A DNA stretch of 64,000 nucleotides from Streptomyces cellostaticus (GTDB lineage Bacteria > Actinomycetota > Actinomycetes > Streptomycetales > Streptomycetaceae), in contig NZ_KQ948017.1 in NCBI RefSeq assembly GCF_001513965.1, positions 184,779-248,778 on the forward strand. Reading direction: 5' to 3'. The position numbers were made by a program, and so were the translations under genes. How positions within the stretch are numbered: position 1 is the first letter of the stretch; every line of letters begins with the position of its first letter. Under the pieces are notes generated by a model that saw nothing but the letters and a program-made list of their open reading frames with translations, was not told the DNA's origin and made no database searches. Below, one piece after another: positions 34,223 to 43,020 of this stretch.

Positions 34223-35632
34223 TTACGACGGGGTGCCGAAGACCTCGACGTTCTCCAGAACGCCGAGCGCGTCGGGCACGAGAACGGCCGCCGAGTAGTA
34301 GGTGCTGACCAGGTAGGAGATGATCGCCTGGTCGTTGATGCCCATGAACCGGACGTTCAGGCCCGGCTCGTACTCGTCCGGGATCCCGGTCTGCCGCAGG
34401 CCGACGACGCCCTGCTCGCCCTCGCCCAGCCGCATCGCGAGGATCGCGGAGGTGCCCTGCTCGGAGACCGGGATCTTGCCGCAGGGAAGGATGGGCACGC
34501 CGCGCCAGGCCGGCACCGGGTGTCCGCCGACCTCGGCGGTGTCGAACGCGAGCCCCCGCTTGTTGCACTCGCGGCCGAAGGCGGAGATCGCCCGCGGGTG
34601 GGCGAAGAACACCTTCGTCCCGCGCCGCATGCTGAGCAGCTCGTCCAGGTCGTCCGGCGTGGGCGGGCCGGAGTGGGTGGAGATGCGCTGGCTGTAGTCG
34701 GCGTTGTGCAGCAGCCCGAACTCGGGGTTGTTGACCAGCTCGGACTCCTGGCGCTCGCGCAGGGCCTCGATGGTCAGCCGCAGCTGCTGCTCGAGCTGGT
34801 CCATCGGGTCGTTGTAGAGGTCCGCGACCCGGCTGTGCACCCGCAGGACCGTCTGTGCGACGCTCAACTCGTACTCGCGGGGCCGGAGTTCGTAGTCGAC
34901 GAACGTGCCCGGCAGCACTGGCTCGCCGATGTGACCGGAGGCGAGGGCGATGGCCGCCTCGCCCTTCTTGTTCTGCGGCCGTGCCTTTTCGGCCTGGCGC
35001 CGCCGGACGTGGGCCCGCAGCCCCTCGTTCCGGCCCGCGACCTCCTCGTACGCGGCCCGGGGAAGCGCCAGAACCGTGCATGCCGTCATCGCGCGCGCGG
35101 TGAACTCCCACGTGCCCGGCTCCTCGGCGACCATCTGCCCGCCGAGGAACCCTCCGTCGGACAGCACGCCACGCCGGGTCTCCTCGCCGTACTGGCCGGG
35201 CGCGAGCTTCTCGACCTTGCCGTGAGCGATCAGGTAGACGTGGTCGACGGCCCGGCCCTGCCCGGCTATCACCTGGCCGGGTTCATACTCCCGCTGCTCG
35301 CACCGCTCGGCCAGGGCCCGCAGCACCGCCTGGTCGTCGAAGCCGCTCAGCAGCGGCAGTTCGCCCAGCTCGGCGGGGACGACCTTGACCGCGACCCCCT
35401 CCTGGACGAACGTCACCCGGCCGTCCCCGAACTCGTACACCAGCCGCCGGTTGACCCGGTACGTGCCGCCCTTCACCTCCACCCAGGGCAGCATCCGCAG
35501 CAGCCACCGTGAGCTGAGGCCCTGCATCTGCGGCACGGTCTTGGTGGTGGTCGCCAGGTTCCGCGCGGCGGCGATCCCGAGACTGAGCTGTGCCCTGCCT
35601 GCTGAGTGGTCGGGCTGCTCCGGCTGCGACAT
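34223..35632 (-). CDS. Family 2B encapsulin shell protein with cyclic-nucleotide-binding domain
   Basis: Shell protein of 469 residues, formerly annotated as a Crp-like or EshA/EshB protein. A cyclic-nucleotide-binding-type domain (about residues 88-205: '[18 protein letters not shown]', '[20 protein letters not shown]', '[20 protein letters not shown]') is set inside a phage-capsid-like fold whose C-terminal part includes '[19 protein letters not shown]' and '[14 protein letters not shown]'. Such proteins form nanocompartments that load the 2-MIB synthase encoded next. GGAAGGG precedes the ATG. A nested hairpin and a split inverted repeat lie just upstream and may control the operon. Confidence 0.9.
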   Translation of the reverse strand: MSQPEQPDHSAGRAQLSLGIAAARNLATTTKTVPQMQGLSSRWLLRMLPWVEVKGGTYRVNRRLVYEFGDGRVTFVQEGVAVKVVPAELGELPLLSGFDDQAVLRALAERCEQREYEPGQVIAGQGRAVDHVYLIAHGKVEKLAPGQYGEETRRGVLSDGGFLGGQMVAEEPGTWEFTARAMTACTVLALPRAAYEEVAGRNEGLRAHVRRRQAEKARPQNKKGEAAIALASGHIGEPVLPGTFVDYELRPREYELSVAQTVLRVHSRVADLYNDPMDQLEQQLRLTIEALRERQESELVNNPEFGLLHNADYSQRISTHSGPPTPDDLDELLSMRRGTKVFFAHPRAISAFGRECNKRGLAFDTAEVGGHPVPAWRGVPILPCGKIPVSEQGTSAILAMRLGEGEQGVVGLRQTGIPDEYEPGLNVRFMGINDQAIISYLVSTYYSAAVLVPDALGVLENVEVFGTPS

Positions 35633-35665
35633 CCTGGTCCCTTCCGTAGGGCGACTGCATCAAGA

Positions 35666-35703
35666 AGGAGCCCCGGACGGGCCGGTCGGCCCATGAGGCT
35701 CCT
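35666..35703 (-). promoter_or_regulatory. Nested hairpin in the leader of the 2-MIB encapsulin operon
   Basis: AGGAGCC pairs with GGCTCCT, and inside it GGGCC pairs with GGCCC around a GGTC loop, giving a two-tier stem 33 bases upstream of the shell gene's start. It could be a 5' UTR regulatory structure or the terminator of an upstream transcript. No upstream gene ends nearby, which favours a leader element. Confidence 0.45.
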
Positions 35704-35775
35704 GTGGCGCAAGTGAATCAACGCCAGATGATGTTGGTCGAGACGGCCGGAAGAAAGCCGACGTATTTGCGCCAC
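35704..35775. promoter_or_regulatory. Split 9-bp inverted repeat upstream of the 2-MIB operon
   Basis: GTGGCGCAA (35704-35712) and TTGCGCCAC (35767-35775) are perfect inverted arms 54 bases apart. They abut the leader hairpin and would bracket a promoter for the shell gene. They may be paired half-operators for a looping regulator; no binding protein can be named. Confidence 0.35.
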
Positions 35776-36309
35776 CGGACGGACAGGGGGCGCGCCCGGC
35801 CCACCCGACTTCTGTGACCGGCCGGAGCCGGTTGTTATGCCCGTCGTGTCATGATGAGCCGCATTCCCAGCAGGCGGATCCGGTGTGGTGCACGAGTGCT
35901 GATACCCGGGCACCCTGCGAGCGAGGTGGCCGATAACCTCCGCAGACGAGCGCTGAGCCCCAGCACTTGTCGATGAGGACACCTTCAACCCGCACGTCAC
36001 CACCTCGACCTTTCTGTCAGGTCGTCCTCCGCACTGCCCTGTCCAGCCGACCGCCGTGCCCGAATGCAGGCTTCATCGATTCGGCCTGACCGGTGACCCT
36101 GTACGGCCGTACGCAGGCGCGTTCCCGTCGCGGTCTGCACGCACGGTGTGCGTGGCCGCCTCCACGGTGGGTAGGTACGAGTGCCGGTGGCGGTGGAGCC
36201 GCGCCCCAGCGGTTCACCCGCCGGAACGTGCCGGCGTGCCCCGCCTGCAGCCGCCGATCACACTGGCGGCAAGGAGTCCCGACCGTGTGAACGGAGCCGG
36301 AGAACCGCG
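35776..36309. other. Intergenic region between the 2-MIB operon and the OTC gene
   Basis: About 530 bases between divergently transcribed genes. Several open frames exist on both strands, but their translations are Arg/Pro/Ser-rich and show no domain, so none is called. It presumably contains the OTC promoter. No repeat or RNA gene was recognised. Confidence 0.5.
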
Positions 36310-37302
36310 ATGACCCAGCTGATCCCCGCGTCCGAGGCCGACCGTCCGGCTGTGACGGGAAAGGTCCCCGATGATCTGCTGCGGGTGAGCGACCTGGACC
36401 CACAGACCCTGGCGGAGCTGCTGGATCTGGCGGAGCGCATGAAGCAGGAGCCGATGGGGTGGGAGCGCGATCTGCGAGGGGGCGCCATCGGATGCGTCTT
36501 CGAGAAGCCGTCCACACGGACCCGCGTGTCCCTGGCCACGGCCGCCCACCGCCTCGGCTTGGCGGCCATCGTGCTGAACCGCGAGGAACTGCAGCTCGGC
36601 CACGGCGAGACCGCTACCGACACCGCCCGCGTCCTGTCGTCCTATCTCGACGCGATCACGGTGCGCACCTTCGACCACACCACGGTGGAGCAGATGGCCG
36701 ACGCCGCGACGGTGCCGGTCGTCAACGCCCTGTCCAACACCCACCACCCCTGTCAGTCCCTGGCCGACCTCCTCGCGCTGCGCGAGCACTTCGGCACCCT
36801 GGCCGGCATGACCGCGGCCTTCATCGGGGACGGCACCAGCAACACGTGCAATTCGTTCCTCGCGGCGTGTGCGGCGTCCGGCATGCACCTCATCGTCGCC
36901 ACCCCGCCCGGCTACGAGACGGACAAGGACCTCCTCGGCGAGGCCCGTGAACTGATGGCGCAGACGGGCGGTTCCGTTTCGCTCACCACCGAGCCGATCG
37001 AGGCCGTAGGCGCCGCGCAGGCCGTCTACGCCGAGGTGTGGGTGCCCATGGACAGGCATCACGAACGCGCCGAACGGACCGAACGCCTGGCCGCCTACCG
37101 GGTCGACGATGCCCTGCTCGCCCATGCTCCCGGCGAGGCGGTGGCCATGCACTGCCTGCCCGCCGTCCGCGGGCAGGAGATCACCTCGGAGGTGCTGGAC
37201 GGCCCCCGATCCCTGGTGTGGCGCCAGGCGGCGAACCGGCTGCCCACGGCCCAGGCGGTCCTTCACACCCTCATCACCACCGCCCGCAGGCGCACCACCT
37301 GA
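36310..37302 (+). CDS. argF: Ornithine carbamoyltransferase
   Basis: Cytosolic transcarbamylase of 330 residues converting ornithine and carbamoyl phosphate to citrulline. The carbamoyl-phosphate loop is FEKPSTRTRVSLATA (about residues 61-75). 'HHPCQSLADLLA' and 'AMHCLPAVRGQEI' carry the catalytic His and the ornithine-binding Cys. GGAGAACCGCG precedes the ATG. No other arginine-synthesis gene is in the window, so it is either a second, catabolic copy or part of a specialised pathway. It lies alone, convergent with the YbdK-like ligase gene and 27 bases from it. Confidence 0.93.
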   Translation: MTQLIPASEADRPAVTGKVPDDLLRVSDLDPQTLAELLDLAERMKQEPMGWERDLRGGAIGCVFEKPSTRTRVSLATAAHRLGLAAIVLNREELQLGHGETATDTARVLSSYLDAITVRTFDHTTVEQMADAATVPVVNALSNTHHPCQSLADLLALREHFGTLAGMTAAFIGDGTSNTCNSFLAACAASGMHLIVATPPGYETDKDLLGEARELMAQTGGSVSLTTEPIEAVGAAQAVYAEVWVPMDRHHERAERTERLAAYRVDDALLAHAPGEAVAMHCLPAVRGQEITSEVLDGPRSLVWRQAANRLPTAQAVLHTLITTARRRTT

Positions 37303-37329
37303 CCGCCGAGGCGACCGCAGCCGCCGCAC

Positions 37330-38595
37330 TCACGCAGAGCATGAGCGTCCACGTCTTCCTGATTCGTCGGTAACGGAGTCGGCGGGGCAGCCAGGAGCCG
37401 CGGCGGCCGTCTCGATCAGGTAGTCGACGACGTCGGTGTGGCTGTCCCGCCGACGGTAGGCCGCTCGTTGGCGGTCGGCGCCGTTTCCTTCGCTGCGGAG
37501 GCGCAGCTGTGCGGCCTGCAAGAGCGTGCGGTCGTCCGAGGTTGCCACGGCCGGCAGAGCGGTGTTCCACAGACGGCCGAGGTGTACGGCAGTGGGTTCG
37601 AGCCAGCCGGTGTCCAGATTGATGCTCCTGCCGCTCAGCCCGTCTCGGGCGGCGCGCCAGCATGCGGCGCGCAGCATCTCCGGCTGCGGGCACGGGGCGG
37701 CCTGGGAGTTGTGGATGGCTGCCATGGCGGTGACGGCGAGGCCTTTGACCGTCCCGGCGAGCAGCAGGGTGTCGTCCACGGTGGGGGCGGCGTCAGCGAT
37801 ACGGATCTCGAGGGTGGGCACGTGGTGGGAGGGGCGGATGTCCCAGTAGAGGCCACCGCGGTCCAGGAGGGTTTCGCTCGCGACGAGGCGATCGAGGAGA
37901 TCTTCGAAGTGGGTGCGGGACTCGAAGTAGGGAGGTGGCCCCGCTACCGGCCACCGACCCCACGTCATGGTGCGCCAGCTGGCGTAGCCGGTGTCCTTGC
38001 CGTCCCAGTAGGGCGAGTTGGCGGTCATGGCCAGGAGAGCGGGGAGCCAAGGACGCAGGTGGTTGCTCAACTGCAGCGCCGTGGCCACGTCGGGGACGCC
38101 GACGTGGATGTGGCAGGCGCACACACTCTGCTCGTGGTCCAGGGCGCCGAACTTGGCCAGGCTCTGGGCGTAGCGGACCCCGGGGGACAACGGCGGTGGA
38201 TTGAGCTGCCCCAGGATGGGCGTGCCGCTGGAGATGACGCGCAGCCCCAGTCGGGCTGCGGCATGTGCGACGGCGTTGCGGGTCGCACGCAGTTGGTCAC
38301 CCAGGTCCGTGAGGCTGGTGTGCGGATCGGTGCGGACCTCGACCTGGTAGCGGGTGATCTCGGTGGTGACCCGGTCGCCGAGGTCCCCGGCTGCCTGGGC
38401 CACCACCTTGTCCGCTTGCGGGCTCAGCTGCCGCGATACCGGGTCCACCAGCAGGTACTCCTCCTCCACCCCCACGGTGACCTCGCTCGAGCCGGCCGCA
38501 GGCCGCTGACGACCTGCGCTGTCCACCGACGGCTGCGCGTCGGCAGGTGTCCGCTTCTCACTCTGCATGGCAATCAGTCTGTCACTTAGAGTCAT
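37330..38595 (-). CDS. Carboxylate-amine ligase, YbdK/GCS2 family
   Basis: Protein of about 421 residues in the glutamate-cysteine ligase type 2 family. It has 'EVTVGVEEEYLLVDPVSRQL' (ATP/Mg-binding Glu cluster, about residues 33-52), 'HIHVGV', 'NSPYWDGKDTGYASWRTMTW', and 'IRPSHHVPTLEIRIADAAPT'. Family members make gamma-glutamyl-cysteine-like bonds or have unknown amine acceptors; actinobacteria use relatives in ergothioneine synthesis. Neither the ATG at 38595 nor that at 38568 has a good ribosome site. The neighbourhood does not include ergothioneine genes, so the substrate is open. Confidence 0.85.
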   Translation of the reverse strand: MTLSDRLIAMQSEKRTPADAQPSVDSAGRQRPAAGSSEVTVGVEEEYLLVDPVSRQLSPQADKVVAQAAGDLGDRVTTEITRYQVEVRTDPHTSLTDLGDQLRATRNAVAHAAARLGLRVISSGTPILGQLNPPPLSPGVRYAQSLAKFGALDHEQSVCACHIHVGVPDVATALQLSNHLRPWLPALLAMTANSPYWDGKDTGYASWRTMTWGRWPVAGPPPYFESRTHFEDLLDRLVASETLLDRGGLYWDIRPSHHVPTLEIRIADAAPTVDDTLLLAGTVKGLAVTAMAAIHNSQAAPCPQPEMLRAACWRAARDGLSGRSINLDTGWLEPTAVHLGRLWNTALPAVATSDDRTLLQAAQLRLRSEGNGADRQRAAYRRRDSHTDVVDYLIETAAAAPGCPADSVTDESGRRGRSCSA

Positions 38596-38749
38596 CTCAC
38601 TGGAGTACGCCGCAGCGCCAAAGGGACGCACGTGCGGGACGTCGGCGGTGCGAAGGAACCCCCGAACCGCACCGACATCACTCAGTCGACGAGGAAGCCC
38701 CAGCCCACCCACTGACCTGCGAAGCTCCGCCTGTCCGGGCAGGGCGACG

Positions 38750-39562
38750 TCAGGCCCGGCCGTGCGCCGTCAGGGCCGCGTGCGGCAACACCAGTACGCC
38801 ACCCGGACCGGCGAACTCGGCGCACAGTGACTCGAAGTGGTCCTTGATCTCCGCGATGACCACCGGATTCTGACTCGTCACAATCTGCCCGATCGTCGCC
38901 ACTCCGGCGGCCGGTCCGCTCCACCACTCCTCCGGAGTCGTCCGATGGTCCCAGACCAAGGTGTCGCAGACGACATCCCTCAGGCCCGCGTCGCCCAGCA
39001 ACGCGGCGAAGCCCTGTTCAGTGCGCGGGAAGTCCTCTTCGGGAACAAGAGCCGGCAGGTGAGCGGGACGAGTGACGCCGGCTGCCTGGACAGCCCTGCC
39101 CAGCAGGGCCTGCCCGGCGGCCGCGGGGACCGCCCAGACGGTGAACGCCATCCGCCCGCCGGGACGCGTCACCCGGCGCAGCTCTTTGAGGGCTTCCCGG
39201 GGCCGTCCGACATGGTTGAGAACGAAGTTGCCGACCACGGCATCGAACTCGTCGTCGGCGAAAGGCAGGCGGGGCAGAGCAGCAAGCCGTACGTCAGCTC
39301 CCGGGGCCGCCCGCGCGGCCCGGGCGACCATGCCCGGTTCGGCATCCACCGCCGTCACCTTCGCACCCCGCTCACACGCAGCTGCGGCGGCACTGCCCGT
39401 GCCCGTCCCCACATCGAGGACCCGTGCGCCCTCCCGTACCTCGGCAGCATCGAGCAGCCCAGGCACCGGACAGGCGCAGAGTTCGGCAAAGCTCGCAGCA
39501 TAGGCATCGGCCTGGCCCGCCCACGCCCGCCGCTCGGACTCATCAAACGCCGTCTGCACCAC
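38750..39562 (-). CDS. Class I SAM-dependent methyltransferase
   Basis: Soluble methyltransferase of 270 residues of the UbiE/Methyltransf_11 type. Motif I is 'GARVLDVGTGTGSAAAAACE', followed by the acidic 'VTAVDAEPGMVARA', motif II 'FDAVVGNFVLNHVGRP' and 'RRVTRPGGRMAFTVWA'. The GTG at 39562 is chosen because GGGAGGGG lies just upstream; a GTG one codon later is possible. The substrate is unknown. Upstream in the same frame the sequence continues into a short-chain dehydrogenase remnant, so the gene's original neighbour has been lost. Confidence 0.85.
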   Translation of the reverse strand: MVQTAFDESERRAWAGQADAYAASFAELCACPVPGLLDAAEVREGARVLDVGTGTGSAAAAACERGAKVTAVDAEPGMVARAARAAPGADVRLAALPRLPFADDEFDAVVGNFVLNHVGRPREALKELRRVTRPGGRMAFTVWAVPAAAGQALLGRAVQAAGVTRPAHLPALVPEEDFPRTEQGFAALLGDAGLRDVVCDTLVWDHRTTPEEWWSGPAAGVATIGQIVTSQNPVVIAEIKDHFESLCAEFAGPGGVLVLPHAALTAHGRA

Positions 39563-39747
39563 CGGTCCCCTCCCCAGCACAACCACCACCGCGAGAACGA
39601 CACGGCAGGTCCTGACGCTAACGCATACCTGATCAACGGCGGCCGGGATCAGATGCACGCACCTGGCGTCGATGTGACGGGATGGCAACTCCGATGGCGA
39701 TACCTGGACCAGGCAAGCTCCATCCAGCGGCGGACGGCCTACGGCCT

Positions 39748-39922
39748 CGACCGTCAAGCAGCTGCCGGTGGCGTTCTTGGAGGCGTCGCTCGCCCGGTAG
39801 ACGGCGGCGCCGACGACCTCGTCGGCTTCGCCCCACCGGCCGGCCGGGATGTCCCGCACGATGCGTTCGGAGATCTCCGGTTTTCCGAGGAAGGGTGTGG
39901 GCCCGACCGGGAGTAGCATCAC
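39748..39922 (-). pseudogene. Short-chain dehydrogenase C-terminal remnant
   Basis: The frame reads 'GPTPFLGKPEISERIVRDIP', 'AGRWGEADEVVGAAVY' and 'ASDASKNATGSCLTVE', which is the C-terminal substrate-loop to last-strand segment of SDR proteins. The cofactor motif and the Tyr-X-X-X-Lys active site are absent. The segment stops abruptly 36 bases from an equally truncated LysR gene on the other strand. A deletion seems to have removed the facing ends of a divergent regulator-enzyme pair. Confidence 0.65.
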
Positions 39923-39960
39923 GGGTGCTCATGGCCGCGTAGCTGAAATAGCAAACTGTG

Positions 39961-40815
39961 ATGCGGATCCGCACCCTGGAGGAGGAGCTGGGCATCGACC
40001 TCTTCGAGCGGACCGGGCAGGGCATGCGGCCCACCGACGCCGGGGCGATCATGGTCGACCGCGCCCGTCGCGCCCTGAACGAGCTGGAGCGGGCCCGCGC
40101 CGAGGTGCAGCCCACCCCGGGGGCCGTGACCGGGATCGTCACGGTCGGGCTGCTGGAGAGCACGAGCGATCTGCTGGCCGAGCCGCTGGTGACAGCCGTA
40201 GCCCGCGACCACCCCGGCGTCGAGCTGCGCCTGCTGCTCGCCTGCTCCGGCCGTCTGCAACAGTGGCTCGACGACGGCGACCTCGACCTGACCCTGCTCT
40301 ACAACCTCGACAGCACACCCTCCCTCAACGCCCGCCCGCTGGTGCGGGAGCATCTGTGGGCGGTCGCTCCGGCATCCGCCGGCCTCCGCACCGACCGTCC
40401 CGTTCCGCTCACGGAAGCGGCCGGGCACCCGCTCGTCATGCCCGCCTCGGGCCATGCGCTGCGCAGCCTGATCGACGCGGCCGCGGTGCGGGCCGGAGTC
40501 GCCATGGACGTCGTCGTCCAGACCGACTCCCTGCGCGTGCAGAAACAGCTCGTCCAGGCGGGGCACGGCTGGACCGTCCTGCCCGGCGCGGGCATCGCCG
40601 AGGACGTCATGCGGGGCACCCTGAGCGTTGCGCCGCTCAGGGTGCCCGACGTGTGGCGCTCGATCGTCCTCGGCACGCCGAGGTACGGGCGCACGCCGCC
40701 CGCCGTGGAGGTCGTCGCGCGCGAGCTGGTCCGCCAGATCAACTCGGCCGTGAGGAAAGGAAGATGGCCCTCCGTCCAGATCCAGAGAACCGACACCGCC
40801 ACCGCTGGCACGTGA
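39961..40815 (+). pseudogene. LysR regulator lacking its helix-turn-helix
   Basis: The ATG at 39961 would give 284 residues beginning MRIRTLEEELGIDLFERTGQ, i.e. only the end of the LysR DNA-binding domain plus a full effector domain ('GIVTVGLLESTSDLLAEPLV' onward). Directly upstream, the same frame reads A-A-stop-L-K-stop-Q-T-V, a recognisable but mutated rest of the HTH ('AA.L..SQPA') with two TAG codons. It cannot bind DNA in the normal way and is best read as a pseudogene. The coding part after the break is otherwise intact. Confidence 0.7.
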
Positions 40816-40871
40816 CTCACCCGCCGACTCAGCCGTTCGAGAAGACCCACCGAAGAACCCCGGGACATCGC

Positions 40872-41675
40872 ATGACCGACACCCGACACCCGTCCGCCTC
40901 CATCGCCCGTGCCCAGGACGGCACGGCACTGGCCTGCCAGCGCCAGGGAGCCGGACATCCGCTGATTCTCCTGGCCGGGCAGGCGAACAACCACCACTGG
41001 TGGGACGGCGTCCGCGCGGACTTCCACGCCACCCACTCCACCATCACCCTCGACCAGCGCGGCACCGGCGAGAGCGACAAGCCGCAAGGCCCGTACTCCA
41101 CACGGCAGTTCGCCGATGACGTGATCGCGGTGCTCGATCACCTGGGCATCGAGCGGGCCGATGTCTACGGGACCTCCATGGGCGGGCGGGTGGCCCAGTG
41201 GGTCGCCGCCCGCCACCCCGACCGGGTACGGCGCCTCGTCCTGGGCTGCACCTCCCCCGGCGGTGCGTACGCCGTCGAGCGCGACGCCTCCGTACGACGG
41301 GCCCTGGCCCAGGCCGACCCGGAAGCCGCCCGCCGCGCACTGATCGACCTGATGTACTCCCCCGCCTGGCTCGCCGACCACCCCGGCCCGTACACGACCC
41401 TCGGCGACCCGGACATGCCCCCGCACGCGCGCCACGGCCACCTGGTGGCCAGCAACGGACACGACGCCTGGGACGCGCTCCCTCACATCACGGCACCGAC
41501 GCTGCTGCTGCACGGCGACGAGGACCGGCTCACCCCGCCGGAGAACCTCCCACTGCTCGCCGCCCGCATCCCCCGGACCACCACACATGTCTTCCCAGGC
41601 GCGCGGCACGCCTATTTCGAGGAGTGCCGCACCGAAGCCAGTGCCCTCGTCGCGGCATTTCTCGACGAAAGGTGA
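40872..41675 (+). CDS. Alpha/beta hydrolase
   Basis: Soluble hydrolase of 267 residues. The nucleophile is Ser102 in GTSMGG, the acid Asp lies in 'LLLHGDEDRLTP', and the His in GARHAYF. 'LDQRGTGESDKPQGPYS' is the usual strand-4 region of small-substrate hydrolases such as haloperoxidase-like or lactone hydrolases. No signal peptide is present. It follows the broken LysR gene by 56 bases on the same strand and may have been its partner. The substrate is unknown. A perfect hairpin after the stop is shared with the convergent metalloprotease gene. Confidence 0.85.
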   Translation: MTDTRHPSASIARAQDGTALACQRQGAGHPLILLAGQANNHHWWDGVRADFHATHSTITLDQRGTGESDKPQGPYSTRQFADDVIAVLDHLGIERADVYGTSMGGRVAQWVAARHPDRVRRLVLGCTSPGGAYAVERDASVRRALAQADPEAARRALIDLMYSPAWLADHPGPYTTLGDPDMPPHARHGHLVASNGHDAWDALPHITAPTLLLHGDEDRLTPPENLPLLAARIPRTTTHVFPGARHAYFEECRTEASALVAAFLDER

Positions 41676-41739
41676 GGGACCAGCGCAGTAACCGGGCCAC
41701 AGCCGCTCGCTGTGCGAGCCACGCACACATGCATCACCG

Positions 41740-41768
41740 GCGCAAGACGTTGTCTGGGAGTCTTGCGC
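41740..41768. terminator. Bidirectional hairpin terminator
   Basis: GCGCAAGAC and GTCTTGCGC form a perfect 9-bp stem around an 11-base loop, in the 94-base gap between the convergent hydrolase and metalloprotease genes. The stem ends one base from the metalloprotease stop codon. It should end transcription in both directions. Confidence 0.65.
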
Positions 41769-41769
41769 G

Positions 41770-42969
41770 TCACGGCTTGCCCATGCGCACCGTGTCGCCG
41801 GAGAGGCGGCCACCGAGTACGTCGATGTGGATGCCGGTGGCCGGATCGGTGAAGGACTGGCCGGGTGTGAACGCGGCCAGGTCCAGGGGGGCGCAGCCGC
41901 TCGGCGGCGTGGTGTCCGGGTGGGCGTTGATGACGCGGACGGGCCCGTCGCCGGTCTGGTTCGCCGAGTCGACCTTGTAGATCAGTACCCCGGTGGAGCA
42001 GGCCGAGCGGTCGTTGTGCTCGGCCCTGCGGGACTCGGCCACGTAGGCCGTCGTCTCGCCGGTGCGGATCACGGCAATCTTTGTGCCGCCGGGGCGCTCC
42101 ACCGGTGTGAGCCGCACGGTCCGCGCACCGCTCGCGGGGAGGCAGGCGACCTGGCTGTCACGGATCCAGCCGAGTTTCCAGGAGTGCCAGCCGAGGTACT
42201 GCGGGGCGGGACCGGCGATGTTGCCCATGAGGTCCCAGCCGCTCACGTACCGATGCGTCTCGCCGGTGAAGGCGTACAGGTCGGGCAGGCCGAAGGTGTG
42301 GCCGGTCTCGTGGTCGGCGACCTTGTACCCCCAGTGCCACATGTCCTGACCGAACGTGACGGCCCACTTCACGCGGGTGCCGTCGGCGGTGACGCCGGAG
42401 GTGGCCGGATCGTAGAGGTAGGTCGGGGAGAAGGAGATCGCGCGCGCCGCCTTGGGCGGGATGATGTAGACCATGTCGTAACGGGAGAAGTCCACGAAGG
42501 GGTCGGCCGCAGTGACCGCGTCGCGCACGTAGCGCTCATGGGCCTCGAAGGTGATGCCCCGGTCGAAGCCGTAGGACGTGGAGTCCGAGGGCATACGGAT
42601 CCACTGTCGGTACGGCGTGGCGATGTCGAGCCGCGAACGGCCGTAGGAGGCTGTGCGCATCCAGTCGGCGGCGGGGGCCAGCTGGGCGGCGTAGGCGTCG
42701 GTGGAGTCGGTGGCCGGAGCGTCGGGAAAGTCCACGAACAGGGTCAGCACACGGTGGGTGCCGGTGGCGTGCTGGAACTGGGCGTGGTCGGTGTCGTGAC
42801 CCTCGTCGGTCCAGCCGGTCCTGCCGGGCAGCGCACAGTCGGCCGCGGTGGACGGTGAGCCGGGCTCCCGTTCCTGCGCTGTAGCTGTGGTGGCGGTGCT
42901 CAGGCAGGCGGCGAGGGCGGCGGCCACGGCGAGGGAACGGGAGCGGGTACGGGGTGGCGAGGTACGCAT
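41770..42969 (-). CDS. Secreted M6-type metalloprotease (copy 1)
   Basis: Secreted zinc protease of 399 residues. The signal peptide ends near TATTATA (about residue 30). The zinc motif is HETGHTFGLPDLY (HExxH, about residues 218-230), followed by a 'SGWDLMGN' Met-turn as in M6/immune-inhibitor-A-type metalloproteases. GAGGAGA precedes the ATG. It shares much of its sequence with the protein at 59181-60380 ('CALPGRTGWTDEGHDTD', 'FVDFSRYDMVYIIP', 'WAVTFGQDMWHWGYK'), so the two are paralogues. It follows a proline iminopeptidase gene by 51 bases, which suggests joint use in protein breakdown. Confidence 0.88.
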   Translation of the reverse strand: MRTSPPRTRSRSLAVAAALAACLSTATTATAQEREPGSPSTAADCALPGRTGWTDEGHDTDHAQFQHATGTHRVLTLFVDFPDAPATDSTDAYAAQLAPAADWMRTASYGRSRLDIATPYRQWIRMPSDSTSYGFDRGITFEAHERYVRDAVTAADPFVDFSRYDMVYIIPPKAARAISFSPTYLYDPATSGVTADGTRVKWAVTFGQDMWHWGYKVADHETGHTFGLPDLYAFTGETHRYVSGWDLMGNIAGPAPQYLGWHSWKLGWIRDSQVACLPASGARTVRLTPVERPGGTKIAVIRTGETTAYVAESRRAEHNDRSACSTGVLIYKVDSANQTGDGPVRVINAHPDTTPPSGCAPLDLAAFTPGQSFTDPATGIHIDVLGGRLSGDTVRMGKP

Positions 42970-43020
42970 GTCTCTCCTCTGTCTGTTCTGTGCGGTGCGT
43001 CTGTTCTGTGCGGGGCCTGG

